Source: Rikenella microfusus DSM 15922 (GTDB lineage: Bacteria > Bacteroidota > Bacteroidia > Bacteroidales > Rikenellaceae). From it: a stretch of DNA of 64,000 nucleotides. A model generated the notes under the pieces. That model had not been told where the DNA came from, searched no databases, and was given only the letters and a program-made list of their open reading frames with translations. This document shows, in pieces, positions 34,756 to 42,608 of the stretch. Numbering within the stretch: position 1 is the stretch's first letter; each line of letters starts with the position of its first letter. Both the position numbers and the translations under genes were made by a program. The DNA lies in assembly GCF_000427365.1 (NCBI RefSeq), contig NZ_KE386488.1:1178001-1242000 (forward strand), read 5' to 3'.

Positions 34756-35703
34756 ATGCAGCACGCACTGACTTTACGGACACGCGCCTGCGCCGTACGG
34801 GGTTTCCGGAACGGATTAAGCACCTGGTGGTGGTTGGTAAAAATGATGTTGCCGATCACTTTCGGCGTCGCCCTTCTGCAATGGGCCGGCGCGATCGCTG
34901 CGGTTTCGGAGTGGCTGACTCCCGTATTTTCCCATATCGGGCTGAACGGCGAAGGCGTATTGACTTTCCTGACCGCCGTTTCGGCCTCGATCTACGCCGC
35001 GATCGGCGTGATGGGCACCCTGAACCTCGATTACCGGAGCGTGACGATCATCGCAGTGATGACGCTCATCGCTCATAACCTGATTGTGGAATCGGTCGTA
35101 CAGCGCAAAGCAGGATGCCGCTCGGCTTGGGGTATGGCGGCCTTACGGCTGGCGATGGCTCTGCTTACGGCCTGGATACTGAACCGCATCCTGCCGGAAA
35201 ACTACACCGGAACGCTTCTTGTGGCGCACCGCGACGCGGGCGGCGCCTCGTTCGGGGCCGTCATGCAGGGCTGGGCCACGGCGCAGGCACGGTTGTTGCC
35301 GCTGATGTTCGCGATGATCGTTTCGCTGAACGTGTTGCAACAGCTATTGCGGGAGTTCCGCCTGATCGGACGGCTGACCGCCCCGCTCGCGCCGCTCATG
35401 CGGATTTTCGGCCTCTCGCCGGACAGCGCGTTCCTTTGGGTAGTGCTCAACACGTTGGGACTGACTTACGGCAGCTCGGTGATGATCGGCGAAGTGGAAA
35501 CGGGTGCCGTCCCGCGGCGGGAAGCCCGTCTGTTGAACGCCCACGCGGCCATGAACCATTCGTTGCTGGAAGATACCCTGCTCTATGCGGCATTGGGTAT
35601 CGGGCTGTTCTGGTTGTTGGTTCCGCGGCTCGCGATGGCGATGGCCGTGGTGTGGGCGATGCGGCTGGGGATCGCCCTGCGGGAGCGGAGACGTAACCAA
35701 TAA
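34756..35703 (+). CDS. nucleoside-recognition (Gate) domain membrane protein
   Basis: A 315-residue inner-membrane protein with about seven to eight hydrophobic segments. Two Gate-like units (about 25-140 and 185-300) resemble those in spore maturation proteins SpmA/SpmB and in nucleoside transporters. Motifs include WWLVKMMLPITFGVALLQW, YAAIGVMGTL, and GLTYGSSVMIGEVETG followed by NAHAAMNHSLLEDTLLYAAL. It follows folA directly, and a one-carbon/nucleotide link is possible, but the substrate is unknown. Confidence 0.8.
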   Translation: MQHALTLRTRACAVRGFRNGLSTWWWLVKMMLPITFGVALLQWAGAIAAVSEWLTPVFSHIGLNGEGVLTFLTAVSASIYAAIGVMGTLNLDYRSVTIIAVMTLIAHNLIVESVVQRKAGCRSAWGMAALRLAMALLTAWILNRILPENYTGTLLVAHRDAGGASFGAVMQGWATAQARLLPLMFAMIVSLNVLQQLLREFRLIGRLTAPLAPLMRIFGLSPDSAFLWVVLNTLGLTYGSSVMIGEVETGAVPRREARLLNAHAAMNHSLLEDTLLYAALGIGLFWLLVPRLAMAMAVVWAMRLGIALRERRRNQ

Positions 35704-35710
35704 CTATTCG

Positions 35711-35780
35711 GCCCGTCGCCCACCCCCGAAGCCGCAAAGCGGCTTGGGCGACAGGGCCGCTGCTGACGCGGAGACTTACA
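35711..35780. repeat. GC-rich palindromic module (family 3 related)
   Basis: A stem GTCGCCCACCCCCGAAGCCGC folding on GCGGCTTGGGCGAC, followed by GGCCGCTGCTGACGCGGAGAC, close to the module ends at about 105 and 33895. It lies directly in front of prfB. Confidence 0.55.
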
Positions 35781-35794
35781 AACAATACGAAAAT

Positions 35795-36884
35795 ATGATT
35801 ACGACAGAACAGATGAAAGAGCTTGTAAGGCGCCAGGATGCGCTGAGGAGGCATCTTTGACTTGGACGGGAAACGCGAAGAACTGAAAAACGAAGAGGCG
35901 CTGACTCTCGCTCCCGACTTTTGGGACGATGCCGAAAAAGCGCAGGCGCAGCTCAGGAAAGTGGCCGCCATCAAATCGTGGGTTTCGGACTACGACGCCA
36001 TCGCCACGGCGATGGACGAAATGAATCTCGTGCCCGAATTCATCAAGGAGGGGGCGGCGACGGAGGAAGACCTCGACGCGGCTTACGACAAGGCGCTGAA
36101 GCTGATCGAAGCGCTCGAAATGCGTAACATGCTCCGTTCCGAAGAGGACAAGATGGGGGCTATCATGGAGATCAACTCCGGCGCGGGAGGTACCGAAGCG
36201 CTGGACTGGGCGTCGATGCTGCTGAGGATGTACACCCGCTGGGGTGAACGCAACGGTTATACGGTCAAAGCGCTGGATATCCAGGACGGCGACGAAGTCG
36301 GGGTCAAATCGGCCATGATCGAATTCGTGGGAGACTATGCCTACGGTTACCTCAAGAGCGAAAACGGGGTGCACCGCATGGTGCGGCTTTCGCCGTTCAA
36401 CGCCAACAACAAGCGGCAGACTACCTTTGCGAGCGTATTCGTCTCCCCGGCGGTGGACGACACCATCGAAATCGTCATCAACCCCGGCGATATCAAGTGG
36501 GACACCTACCGCAGCAGCGGCGCGGGGGGGCAGAATGTGAACAAGGTCGAAACGGGCGTGCGGCTCTACCATATCCCGACCGGGATCGTGATCGAGAATA
36601 CCGAAACCCGGTCGCAAATTATGAACAAGGAGAATGCCCTGCGCATCCTGCGGTCGAAACTTTACCAGCTCGAAATGGAAAAGCGGCAGGCTTTGCAGGC
36701 GGAGCTGGAGGGGCAGAAAAAAAAGATCGAATGGGGATCGCAAATCCGCAGCTATGTATTCGACGACCGGCGGGTGAAAGACCACCGGACGAATTACCAG
36801 ACTTCGGATGTGGACGGGGTGATGGACGGCGAGATCGACGATTTCATCAAGGCTTACCTGATGGAGTTCGGCGGCCGGGCCTGA
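35795..36884 (+). CDS. prfB: peptide chain release factor 2 (programmed +1 frameshift)
   Basis: RF2, which terminates translation at UGA and UAA. The reading frame is in two parts: 21 codons from ATG 35795 up to an in-frame TGA at 35858-35860, then, after a +1 shift, 341 codons from GAC 35859 to the stop at 36884, giving 362 residues. The second part shows the RF2 codon-recognition motif [12 protein letters not shown] and the catalytic [11 protein letters not shown] (GGQ), plus the C-terminal QRSQI-like segment [17 protein letters not shown] strong terminator follows. Confidence 0.97.
35846..35861 (+). promoter_or_regulatory. RF2 autoregulatory frameshift site
   Basis: AGG AGG CAT CTT TGA C: a Shine-Dalgarno-like GAGGAGG, the slippery CTT, the in-frame TGA and the following C. 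Low RF2 lets the ribosome slip forward at CTT to read GAC; high RF2 stops at TGA. The layout matches the E. coli site (AGG GGG TAT CTT TGA C). Confidence 0.96.
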
Positions 36885-36906
36885 GGCTGTCCCGATGCTT
36901 CTCCTC

Positions 36907-36960
36907 CGGAAACACGTGCGCGGCGTAAGGATTTGTCCTTGCGCCGCGCACGTGTTTCCG
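36907..36960. terminator. long hairpin after prfB
   Basis: A 19-bp perfect stem CGGAAACACGTGCGCGGCG with its complement, extended by AAGGA/TCCTT to about 25 bp, around a TTTG loop. It contains CACGTG but not a parS flank. No T-run. It separates prfB from the converging HAD gene. Confidence 0.75.
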
Positions 36961-37056
36961 GCATACGCTTTGTCCGCAGAACCCGGCCGGGCTTCACGAG
37001 CCGGCCCCGTTACGAACAGCCTATACCGCCCTCAAACGAAAAACCGGAACGAACCG

Positions 37057-37878
37057 TCAGAGTTCCAACTTCTTGAGTCGGTCGTCGGCAGCCACTTTGT
37101 CGATAATGGCCTTGACCACCTCGTCCATCCGGCTGCCCGGCGAATAGTCGGCCGGCGCCACGAAATTGACCCGGTGCTCCTCGACCAGCTGCCGCAGCGA
37201 ATGGCCCACCTCCTTGTCCGCCGGATTGTAAACGGCGATCGAATGGCCCTGCTTTTCCTTGACCAGCCGCATACAGGGAATATCCGTCGTCCCGTCCCCG
37301 ATATAGATCATATGGGTGAACGGCACCGGCCGCGTCTGTTCCGGTACGAAACGGTTCACCGCCTTGGAGTCGTACACGCTGTCGATTCCCTTGCTGATTT
37401 TGAAGATGAACTGCGTCTTGTTGGTATAATTGACCGCCACGCCCGGCCAGTAGGCCACCCCGTCCACCGAGTAAAGGAACGTGCTGGCGAAAATCTGCCT
37501 GAAATACCGGGCGATCGGCGTGCCTTCGATCATCTCTTTCAGCCCCGACGAGTTGATGTAATGCACCACCTGTATCCCTTTGGACTGGCCGTAGCGGTTG
37601 ATGCGGGCGAACCACGACTCGACCCCTTCGTACAGCTTCACTTTCCGTCCCGACTCCGCAAAAGCGTCGCGACGCAGCGACACGCCGCTGACCGTGGCCT
37701 GGCGGATCATCTCGTTCATATAGGTCAGGATCGGATCGGCGTCGTTCTCTTCGGCCATCCGGTTGCAATTGTCCCAGAACTCCCGGTTGCCTTTCCCGAT
37801 AGCGGGGATGAAATCGTATTCCTGCATGTTCCCCGGCGACAACGTGCCGTCGAAATCGTAGATCAGTGCGAGTACCAT
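37057..37878 (-). CDS. HAD-superfamily hydrolase
   Basis: A 273-residue haloacid-dehalogenase-type phosphatase. Motif I is IYDFDGTLS (Asp8 nucleophile, Asp10), motif II YINSSGLKEMIEG, motif III in the KTQFIFKISKG region, and motif IV HMIYIGDGTTDIPCMRLV. The large helical cap (about 18-110) is unlike the phosphoserine phosphatase cap and includes EFWDNCNRMAEENDADP. The physiological phosphate ester is unknown. It stands alone, converging on prfB. Confidence 0.85.
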   Translation of the reverse strand: MVLALIYDFDGTLSPGNMQEYDFIPAIGKGNREFWDNCNRMAEENDADPILTYMNEMIRQATVSGVSLRRDAFAESGRKVKLYEGVESWFARINRYGQSKGIQVVHYINSSGLKEMIEGTPIARYFRQIFASTFLYSVDGVAYWPGVAVNYTNKTQFIFKISKGIDSVYDSKAVNRFVPEQTRPVPFTHMIYIGDGTTDIPCMRLVKEKQGHSIAVYNPADKEVGHSLRQLVEEHRVNFVAPADYSPGSRMDEVVKAIIDKVAADDRLKKLEL

Positions 37879-38119
37879 AGTCGGTGCGGATTTTCACAAC
37901 CCCGGTTATATACTTGGACTTGAAATAAAGGGAATGGCCGCCGAACATGTTCGGCATATCGAAATATATAATCAGGTTCACAAATATAACGATTTGCCGG
38001 GGATTTCCGCAGCCCGGCCCGCCGGCCCGGACAGGCGGGAAAAACCCACCCGGCCCCGGAAACGGGAACCGCCGGGCAGCGGGAAAACAAACGAGGGAAA
38101 AAAGATGTATTTTTGCGAT

Positions 38120-38602
38120 ATGCGCAAAGCGATTACTCGGTTAGCCGACTTTTTTTACATCAGGCCCCTGAGGCGGATCGTCCCGCAGGAGACATTCCGC
38201 TACGCTTTCGTCGGCGGGTTGAATCTGCTGTTCAATGCGGTCTTCTACTGGTTCTGCTATAACTTCGTGCTCGGGCAGCGGGACACCGACTTCGGGATCG
38301 TGGTCGTTTCCGCCCCCATTCTTGCCTTCCTCGTCACGTTCGTCGTCACCTTCTTCACCGGTTTCTACCTCGCTCGCAACATCGCCTTCGGCAAATCGGA
38401 GGTGCACGGCGCCAAACAACTGTTCCGGTACGCTCAGGTGGTCGCCGTCAATATCGCGATCAATTATTTCGGCCTGAAACTGCTCGTCGGAACCTTGGGC
38501 GTGTATCCCTCGATCGCGAACGTGATGATCCAGGTCGTTACCGTTACATTCAGTTACGTGGCCCAACGATTCTACACTTTCCGTACCCACCGCTGCCCTT
38601 AG
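38120..38602 (+). CDS. GtrA family membrane protein
   Basis: A 160-residue protein with four transmembrane segments (about 28-50, 60-85, 105-125, 130-150) and the GtrA motif FRYAFVGGLNLLFNAVFYWF near the N-terminus and FSYVAQRFYTF at the C-terminus. GtrA proteins are thought to flip or recruit polyprenyl-phosphate sugars for envelope glycosylation. A TATTTTTG box at 38108-38115 lies so close to the ATG (38120) that the transcript would be nearly leaderless; a possible upstream ATG at 38105 overlaps it. No glycosyltransferase is adjacent. Confidence 0.85.
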   Translation: MRKAITRLADFFYIRPLRRIVPQETFRYAFVGGLNLLFNAVFYWFCYNFVLGQRDTDFGIVVVSAPILAFLVTFVVTFFTGFYLARNIAFGKSEVHGAKQLFRYAQVVAVNIAINYFGLKLLVGTLGVYPSIANVMIQVVTVTFSYVAQRFYTFRTHRCP

Positions 38603-38780
38603 AGAATGAAAACGGGGTCGGCGTACCCGGCACCGCCCCATCTGATTCGGCCCCTCCGGTTTGCAATGGTTTTCGGCCCGCGCTGCATCCCTCCCCATTC
38701 CGGTGCGGAACAGACATAGCCGCATCCTGTTTCGGCATATGCTCCCTGAAGCGGTTCCGACGCCATTTTAGGCAGGCCTT

Positions 38781-39713
38781 TCAGAGCGAGCTTTTGATCT
38801 TCTCCAGCCCGGCCCGCAGCAAAGGACTGCGGGCGAAACGGGCCTCGAACTCCTCGCCGGTCATCTCCCGCCATCCGTCGGCCGTCAGTTCCAGGCGCTC
38901 CGCCACGGCTTCCAGACCGGCATTTTCCGGCGCCAGCGGCATATCGGGCCGGTTGTTGTACGGACAGACCTCCATACAGCGGTCGCACCCGAAAATACGT
39001 CCGTCCAGAAACGGACGGACGGCACTTTCGACAGCTCCGGGCCGTTCTATGGTCTGGTACGAAAGACAGCGGCCCGCGTTCACGACGCGCGGGGCGACGA
39101 TGGCTTTCGTGGGACAGGCCTCCATGCAACGCCGGCAGTTCCCGCAGCCGTCCGGTACCCGCTGCGCAGGCAAACAGCCGTCGGGCAGCGGCATGTCCAG
39201 CAAAAGCATCCCGATCAGGGTGAAACTGCCCAGCCGGGGATGGATCAGCATCGAACTGCGGCCGATCCAGCCCAGTCCGGCACGAACGGCCCAAGCCCGT
39301 TCGAAAGCGGGCGCACTGTCCGTTACGGGCCGGCCTTTCGCAGCCCCGAACCCTTCGTAACCGCGGATGGCCTCGAGCAGCCGGCGCAGGTTCCGTTTGA
39401 GCACGTCGTGATAATCGTCTCCCCATGCGAAACGGGCGATACGCGGCGCGCCGTCCGGCTGCCGGACTTCGGGCGGCCGACGGTACGACGTCAGGGTCAC
39501 GACCACGCTCCGTACCGCCGGAAACAACCGACGCAGGTCGTGCCGGTAACCCGCCGAGCGCTCCAGATAGCCCATGTCGGCTCCGTATCCTTGGCCGAGC
39601 CACTGTACGAACCGCTCCTTTTCCTCTTCCAGCAGGGCGAAAGCGGCGACGCCTGCGGCCGAAAAGCCGCAGGCGCGATACTCGCGTTCCACTATTTCCT
39701 GCAATCCGTACAT
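38781..39713 (-). CDS. queG: epoxyqueuosine reductase
   Basis: Cobalamin- and iron-sulfur-dependent reduction of epoxyqueuosine to queuosine in tRNA anticodons. 310 residues from ATG 39713: LRRLFPAVRSVVVTLTSY near the start, RPVTDSAPAFERAWAVRAGL (catalytic Asp region) and GWIGRSSMLIHPRLGSF. Two ferredoxin-type clusters follow, CGNCRRCMEACPT and CDRCMEVCPY. It lacks the HEAT-like C-terminal extension seen in some QueG. An upstream ATG at 39770 is possible but adds unconserved residues. Confidence 0.93.
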   Translation of the reverse strand: MYGLQEIVEREYRACGFSAAGVAAFALLEEEKERFVQWLGQGYGADMGYLERSAGYRHDLRRLFPAVRSVVVTLTSYRRPPEVRQPDGAPRIARFAWGDDYHDVLKRNLRRLLEAIRGYEGFGAAKGRPVTDSAPAFERAWAVRAGLGWIGRSSMLIHPRLGSFTLIGMLLLDMPLPDGCLPAQRVPDGCGNCRRCMEACPTKAIVAPRVVNAGRCLSYQTIERPGAVESAVRPFLDGRIFGCDRCMEVCPYNNRPDMPLAPENAGLEAVAERLELTADGWREMTGEEFEARFARSPLLRAGLEKIKSSL

Positions 39714-39861
39714 ACCGATGTTCCGGCTGTTCCCCGGCGATTCCTCTCCCGTCCCGGCACTTCCCATCACCTATCCGCCCGCTCCTCCCTGTCTGTACCT
39801 CGACGATTTTCGGCCCGCGCTGATCCTTCCGGACAAAGATAGGGAAATCCTTCGGCGGCCG

Positions 39862-40746
39862 TTACCGGAAAAAGAGCCGGACATAGACCGGCAGGTGGTC
39901 GCTGATCGTCCGGTCGGGGTATCCGCGGAACCGTCCTTCGGCCGTCAGCATCCAGTCGCGCAGGAAAATCCGCGCATCTTCGGCCGGTTCCAGGTCGCGG
40001 CTGACGAAAATATGGTCGTACATCACCCACGTGTCCCGCCACGCATACGACCCCTGCCCCCGGCGATGCGGCGCAGCCGTCAGGCAACGGAGTCCGGACA
40101 GGTTGCGCCGCACCAGTTTCGACCCCGGATGGTCGTTCAGGTCGCCCAGAACGATCGCGCCCGTTCCGGGCGCCTCTTGCGCCGCCATATCGCCCAGCCG
40201 GGCCGCGATCGTCTCCCGCATGCGGGCCGCGCGGCCGTAGCCGCCCCGACGCGAGGGGAGGTGCACGGCATAGACCGCTATGCGGCGGTCCGTGCCGGTG
40301 ACGGCAAATTCCGCCCGGAGGATGTCCCGCGTCGGATAACCGTCCGACACCCTGATCGGTTCCGAGGCGAGCGGCTCCACGCGATCCCGGCGGTAGAGCA
40401 GGGCCACGTCGATACCGCGGTTGTCCGGAGAGTCGTAATGGATGAAACGGTAAGGCACGGTATCGAGCGGCGCGGAAGCCAGCAAATCGCCCAGCACGCC
40501 GGCATTTTCCACTTCGCACAAAGCGACGATGTCCGCCGACAGTCCGCCGATCACCCGCGCCAGCGCCGCCGTTTTCGCCTCATAAGCCTCCGGCGTGAGC
40601 ACCAGGTCGCGGATGCCGGGATCGTTGATCGTATCGAACAGATTGCAGACATTGTAGGAAGCGACGGTCAGCACCCGCGCCGGCTGGGCCTGTGCGGGCC
40701 GGACGGCGTACAGGAGAATAAGAATAAAAGGGAGGATCGGACGCAT
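39862..40746 (-). CDS. secreted endonuclease/exonuclease/phosphatase-fold protein
   Basis: A 294-residue exported protein with a signal peptide (RPILPFILILLYAVRPAQA) and an EEP (DNase I-like) domain. Visible are ASYNVCNLFDTIND, VALCEVENAGVLG (metal-binding Glu), DNRGIDVALLYRR, YAVHLPSRRGG, VLGDLNDHPGS (GDxND) and ISDHLPVYVRL (SDH). It may act on extracellular nucleic acid or lipid/inositol phosphates. The start is the ATG at 40746, giving a clean signal peptide. A structured RNA-like element (40786-40908) lies in its leader. Confidence 0.87.
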   Translation of the reverse strand: MRPILPFILILLYAVRPAQAQPARVLTVASYNVCNLFDTINDPGIRDLVLTPEAYEAKTAALARVIGGLSADIVALCEVENAGVLGDLLASAPLDTVPYRFIHYDSPDNRGIDVALLYRRDRVEPLASEPIRVSDGYPTRDILRAEFAVTGTDRRIAVYAVHLPSRRGGYGRAARMRETIAARLGDMAAQEAPGTGAIVLGDLNDHPGSKLVRRNLSGLRCLTAAPHRRGQGSYAWRDTWVMYDHIFVSRDLEPAEDARIFLRDWMLTAEGRFRGYPDRTISDHLPVYVRLFFR

Positions 40747-40785
40747 TTTTCCGGGTATGAAAAAGGCACACGACCTGAAGACAAT

Positions 40786-40908
40786 CCGCTCTGAGGTAGG
40801 ACGAGTACACCCTAACGAACCATAGCCCCAGGCGTGTGCCCGTATAGGCAACGCAAGGAGCTCGGTTCGTTATGCTTCGTTGGCTTGAAACTCGTCTTTT
40901 CAGAGCGG
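40786..40908 (-). ncRNA. candidate structured RNA (rod-like hairpin) or leader element
   Basis: Nested complementary segments build one long rod with internal bulges: CCGCTCTGA with TCAGAGCGG (40786-40794/40900-40908), GACGAG with CTCGTC (40800-40805/40891-40896), AACGAACC with GGTTCGTT (40814-40821/40864-40871) and GCGTGTGCC with GGCAACGC (40832-40840/40847-40854). Orientation is set only by a possible -7 box on the minus strand at 40970-40977. A transcript from there would be about 185 bases and end near a T-run at 40762-40766 on the minus strand. It could be a 6S-like rod RNA, a leader regulating the downstream secreted protein, or simply a DNA palindrome. I did not recognise an Rfam family. 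Confidence 0.4.
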
Positions 40909-40969
40909 AAGCGCGTAAAATGTAAGAACTTATCGGGTGGCAGCCTGCTGGAGCGGGCACGCCGGTAGA

Positions 40970-40977
40970 CAAATATA
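40970..40977 (-). promoter_or_regulatory. -7 box upstream of the structured element
   Basis: On the minus strand TATATTTG, an exact TAnnTTTG match; no TTG at the expected -33 position. Confidence 0.45.
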
Positions 40978-41099
40978 ATGATTTCTTTCGGACTGTTGTA
41001 ATGCTTTAGGACGATTCTGATTATTGGAGATGCTGCCCTCGTTGGGCCTCTTGTCAGGGTTTTGCATTACCTGATGGAAGTGCGGCGTAGGCGCAGTGC

Positions 41100-41350
41100 C
41101 CTCCTTTGGGTAGTTGCAGCCCGCTCGAGTACCGGGCGGCACTGTCCGCCCGCTGCAAGGGCAAGAACGCTAAGTCTGGCTTACGCCAAACGTGCAGAAT
41201 TGCCACGGGCGTCATTATTTTAGACGTATGGGGCTTGCCAAAAGTTGCTTACTGTTTGCGCGGCAACGGTCAGCCCGCAGCCGCCCCCGGCGGAGGACTG
41301 CCATATTCGCTGCGCTTATTTGCACCTCCGCTGGCTGCGGGCGCATATAG
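41100..41350. repeat. family 3 intergenic repeat modules, copy 3
   Basis: Contains a GTTGCAGCCCGCTCGAGTAC motif (from 41113), similar to 19-50 and 265-294, and a palindromic module with arms CAGCCCGCAGCC and GGCTGCGGGC (about 41271-41342), laid out like the GCCGGAGCC...GGCTCCGGCC module of copies 1 and 2 but with different arm sequences. No gene is seen between 40980 and 41440. Confidence 0.55.
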
Positions 41351-41444
41351 CCTTATGATATTTATCTTATTTATCATAGATTATAATTCGATACGCCGAG
41401 TGTGTCTTTTTTGTACGTCGGAGGCGGTTCTCTCCTGAAAATCG

Positions 41445-41452
41445 TATCTTTG
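41445..41452 (+). promoter_or_regulatory. -7 box for the UPF0104-type gene
   Basis: TATCTTTG, an exact match, 58 bases before the chosen ATG at 41510. Confidence 0.6.
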
Positions 41453-41509
41453 CCAACGGCGCCCGCCTCCCCTGACGGAACCGGGCCGGATACCCATCAG
41501 AAAAACCGC

Positions 41510-42574
41510 ATGGAGAACAATACAGTCGGCCGCGTCCGGTGGTGGAAAATCGCCCTGCCCGTCCTTTTCGGCCTCGGTTTCGTGGCCTGGATGATCGCCC
41601 GCGATTTCGATCCCGCCATTTTCGAGCATGTCCGGTTCACGTGGCACGCGCTGCTTTTCATCCTCGTCGCTTTCCTTTTCATGGTCGGGCGCGACCTCGG
41701 CTACATTATCCGTATCCGGCTGTTCAGCCGGGGACAACTCTCCTGGCGGCAGGCGTTCCGCATCATCATGCTCTGGGAGTTCACCTCAGCCGTGACTCCT
41801 TCGGCCATCGGCGGCACCAGCGTGGCCGTCGTTTTCGTCCACAAAGAGGGGATCCCCGTAGGTAAAAGCGCGGCGATCGTCATGCTCACCTCGTTTTTCG
41901 ACGAGTTGTATTTTGCCGTCGTCTTTCCCGTCGTCTTTTTCATCGTGGGCGGAGACCGGTTGTTCGACGGACCTATGGGCCACCAGTTGATGCTTTTCGC
42001 CGCGATCGGCTACGGCGTCAAGCTCGCCTACCTGCTGTTGCTGAGTTACGGGCTGTTCCTCAATCCGTTGGGGCTGAAATGGTTGATCGTCAAAATATTT
42101 TCTCTTCCCGGCCTGCGCCGCTGGCGACCGGGGGCGGTCAAGGCCGGCACGGACGTGGTGCGCAGCGCCATCGAGATCCGGCGCTACCGTCCCCGGTTCT
42201 GGGCCGAGTCTTTCGCGGCGACTTTCCTGTCGTGGAGTTCCCGCTATCTGGTGGCCAACGCGCTGTTCATGGCTTTTTTCATGCTCAGCGACCAGTTTCT
42301 GGTTTTCGCGCGCCAACTGGCGATGTGGATCATGATGCTGGTGGCTCCGACGCCGGGCGGAAGCGGTTTCGCGGAATATATCTTCTCCAATTTCCTGAGC
42401 GACGTAATTCCTGTCGGGGCCTCGATACAGATCGGCACGGCAGCGGTGATCGCCCTCTTGTGGCGGCTGGTGACCTATTATCCCTACCTGATTATGGGGG
42501 CGGTCATCCTGCCCCGGTGGCTGCGCCGCAGTTTCGGCAGACAAAATCCGGGGATATCCCGGAAGGCCGGCTAA
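41510..42574 (+). CDS. lysylphosphatidylglycerol synthase-like (UPF0104/YbhN) membrane protein
   Basis: A 354-residue polytopic protein with about eight transmembrane segments and the family motifs EFTSAVTPSAIGGTSVAV (about 86-103) and VAPTPGGSGFAEYIFSNF (about 276-293), both glycine/proline-rich pore-like loops of the flippase domain of MprF-type proteins. There is no catalytic synthase domain, so it is the stand-alone flippase-like type; the transported lipid is unknown. The Na/Pi cotransporter gene follows after 34 bases. Confidence 0.87.
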   Translation: MENNTVGRVRWWKIALPVLFGLGFVAWMIARDFDPAIFEHVRFTWHALLFILVAFLFMVGRDLGYIIRIRLFSRGQLSWRQAFRIIMLWEFTSAVTPSAIGGTSVAVVFVHKEGIPVGKSAAIVMLTSFFDELYFAVVFPVVFFIVGGDRLFDGPMGHQLMLFAAIGYGVKLAYLLLLSYGLFLNPLGLKWLIVKIFSLPGLRRWRPGAVKAGTDVVRSAIEIRRYRPRFWAESFAATFLSWSSRYLVANALFMAFFMLSDQFLVFARQLAMWIMMLVAPTPGGSGFAEYIFSNFLSDVIPVGASIQIGTAAVIALLWRLVTYYPYLIMGAVILPRWLRRSFGRQNPGISRKAG

Positions 42575-42608
42575 ACGCTCTTCCCCCGCCCTGTAACTCT
42601 CTTTCCGG

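Noticed and set aside
36911-36960. CACGTG in the prfB hairpin as a fifth parS site
   Set aside because: The core is flanked by AAA and CGC, not GTTn/nAAC; it is part of a long terminator-like stem.
36895-37923. Long plus-strand frame opposite the HAD hydrolase
   Set aside because: The minus-strand HAD protein has all its catalytic motifs; the plus frame is a shadow.
41633-41646. TTCACGTGGC as a parS site
   Set aside because: The half-sites do not match GTTnCACGTGnAAC on either side; it is ordinary coding sequence.
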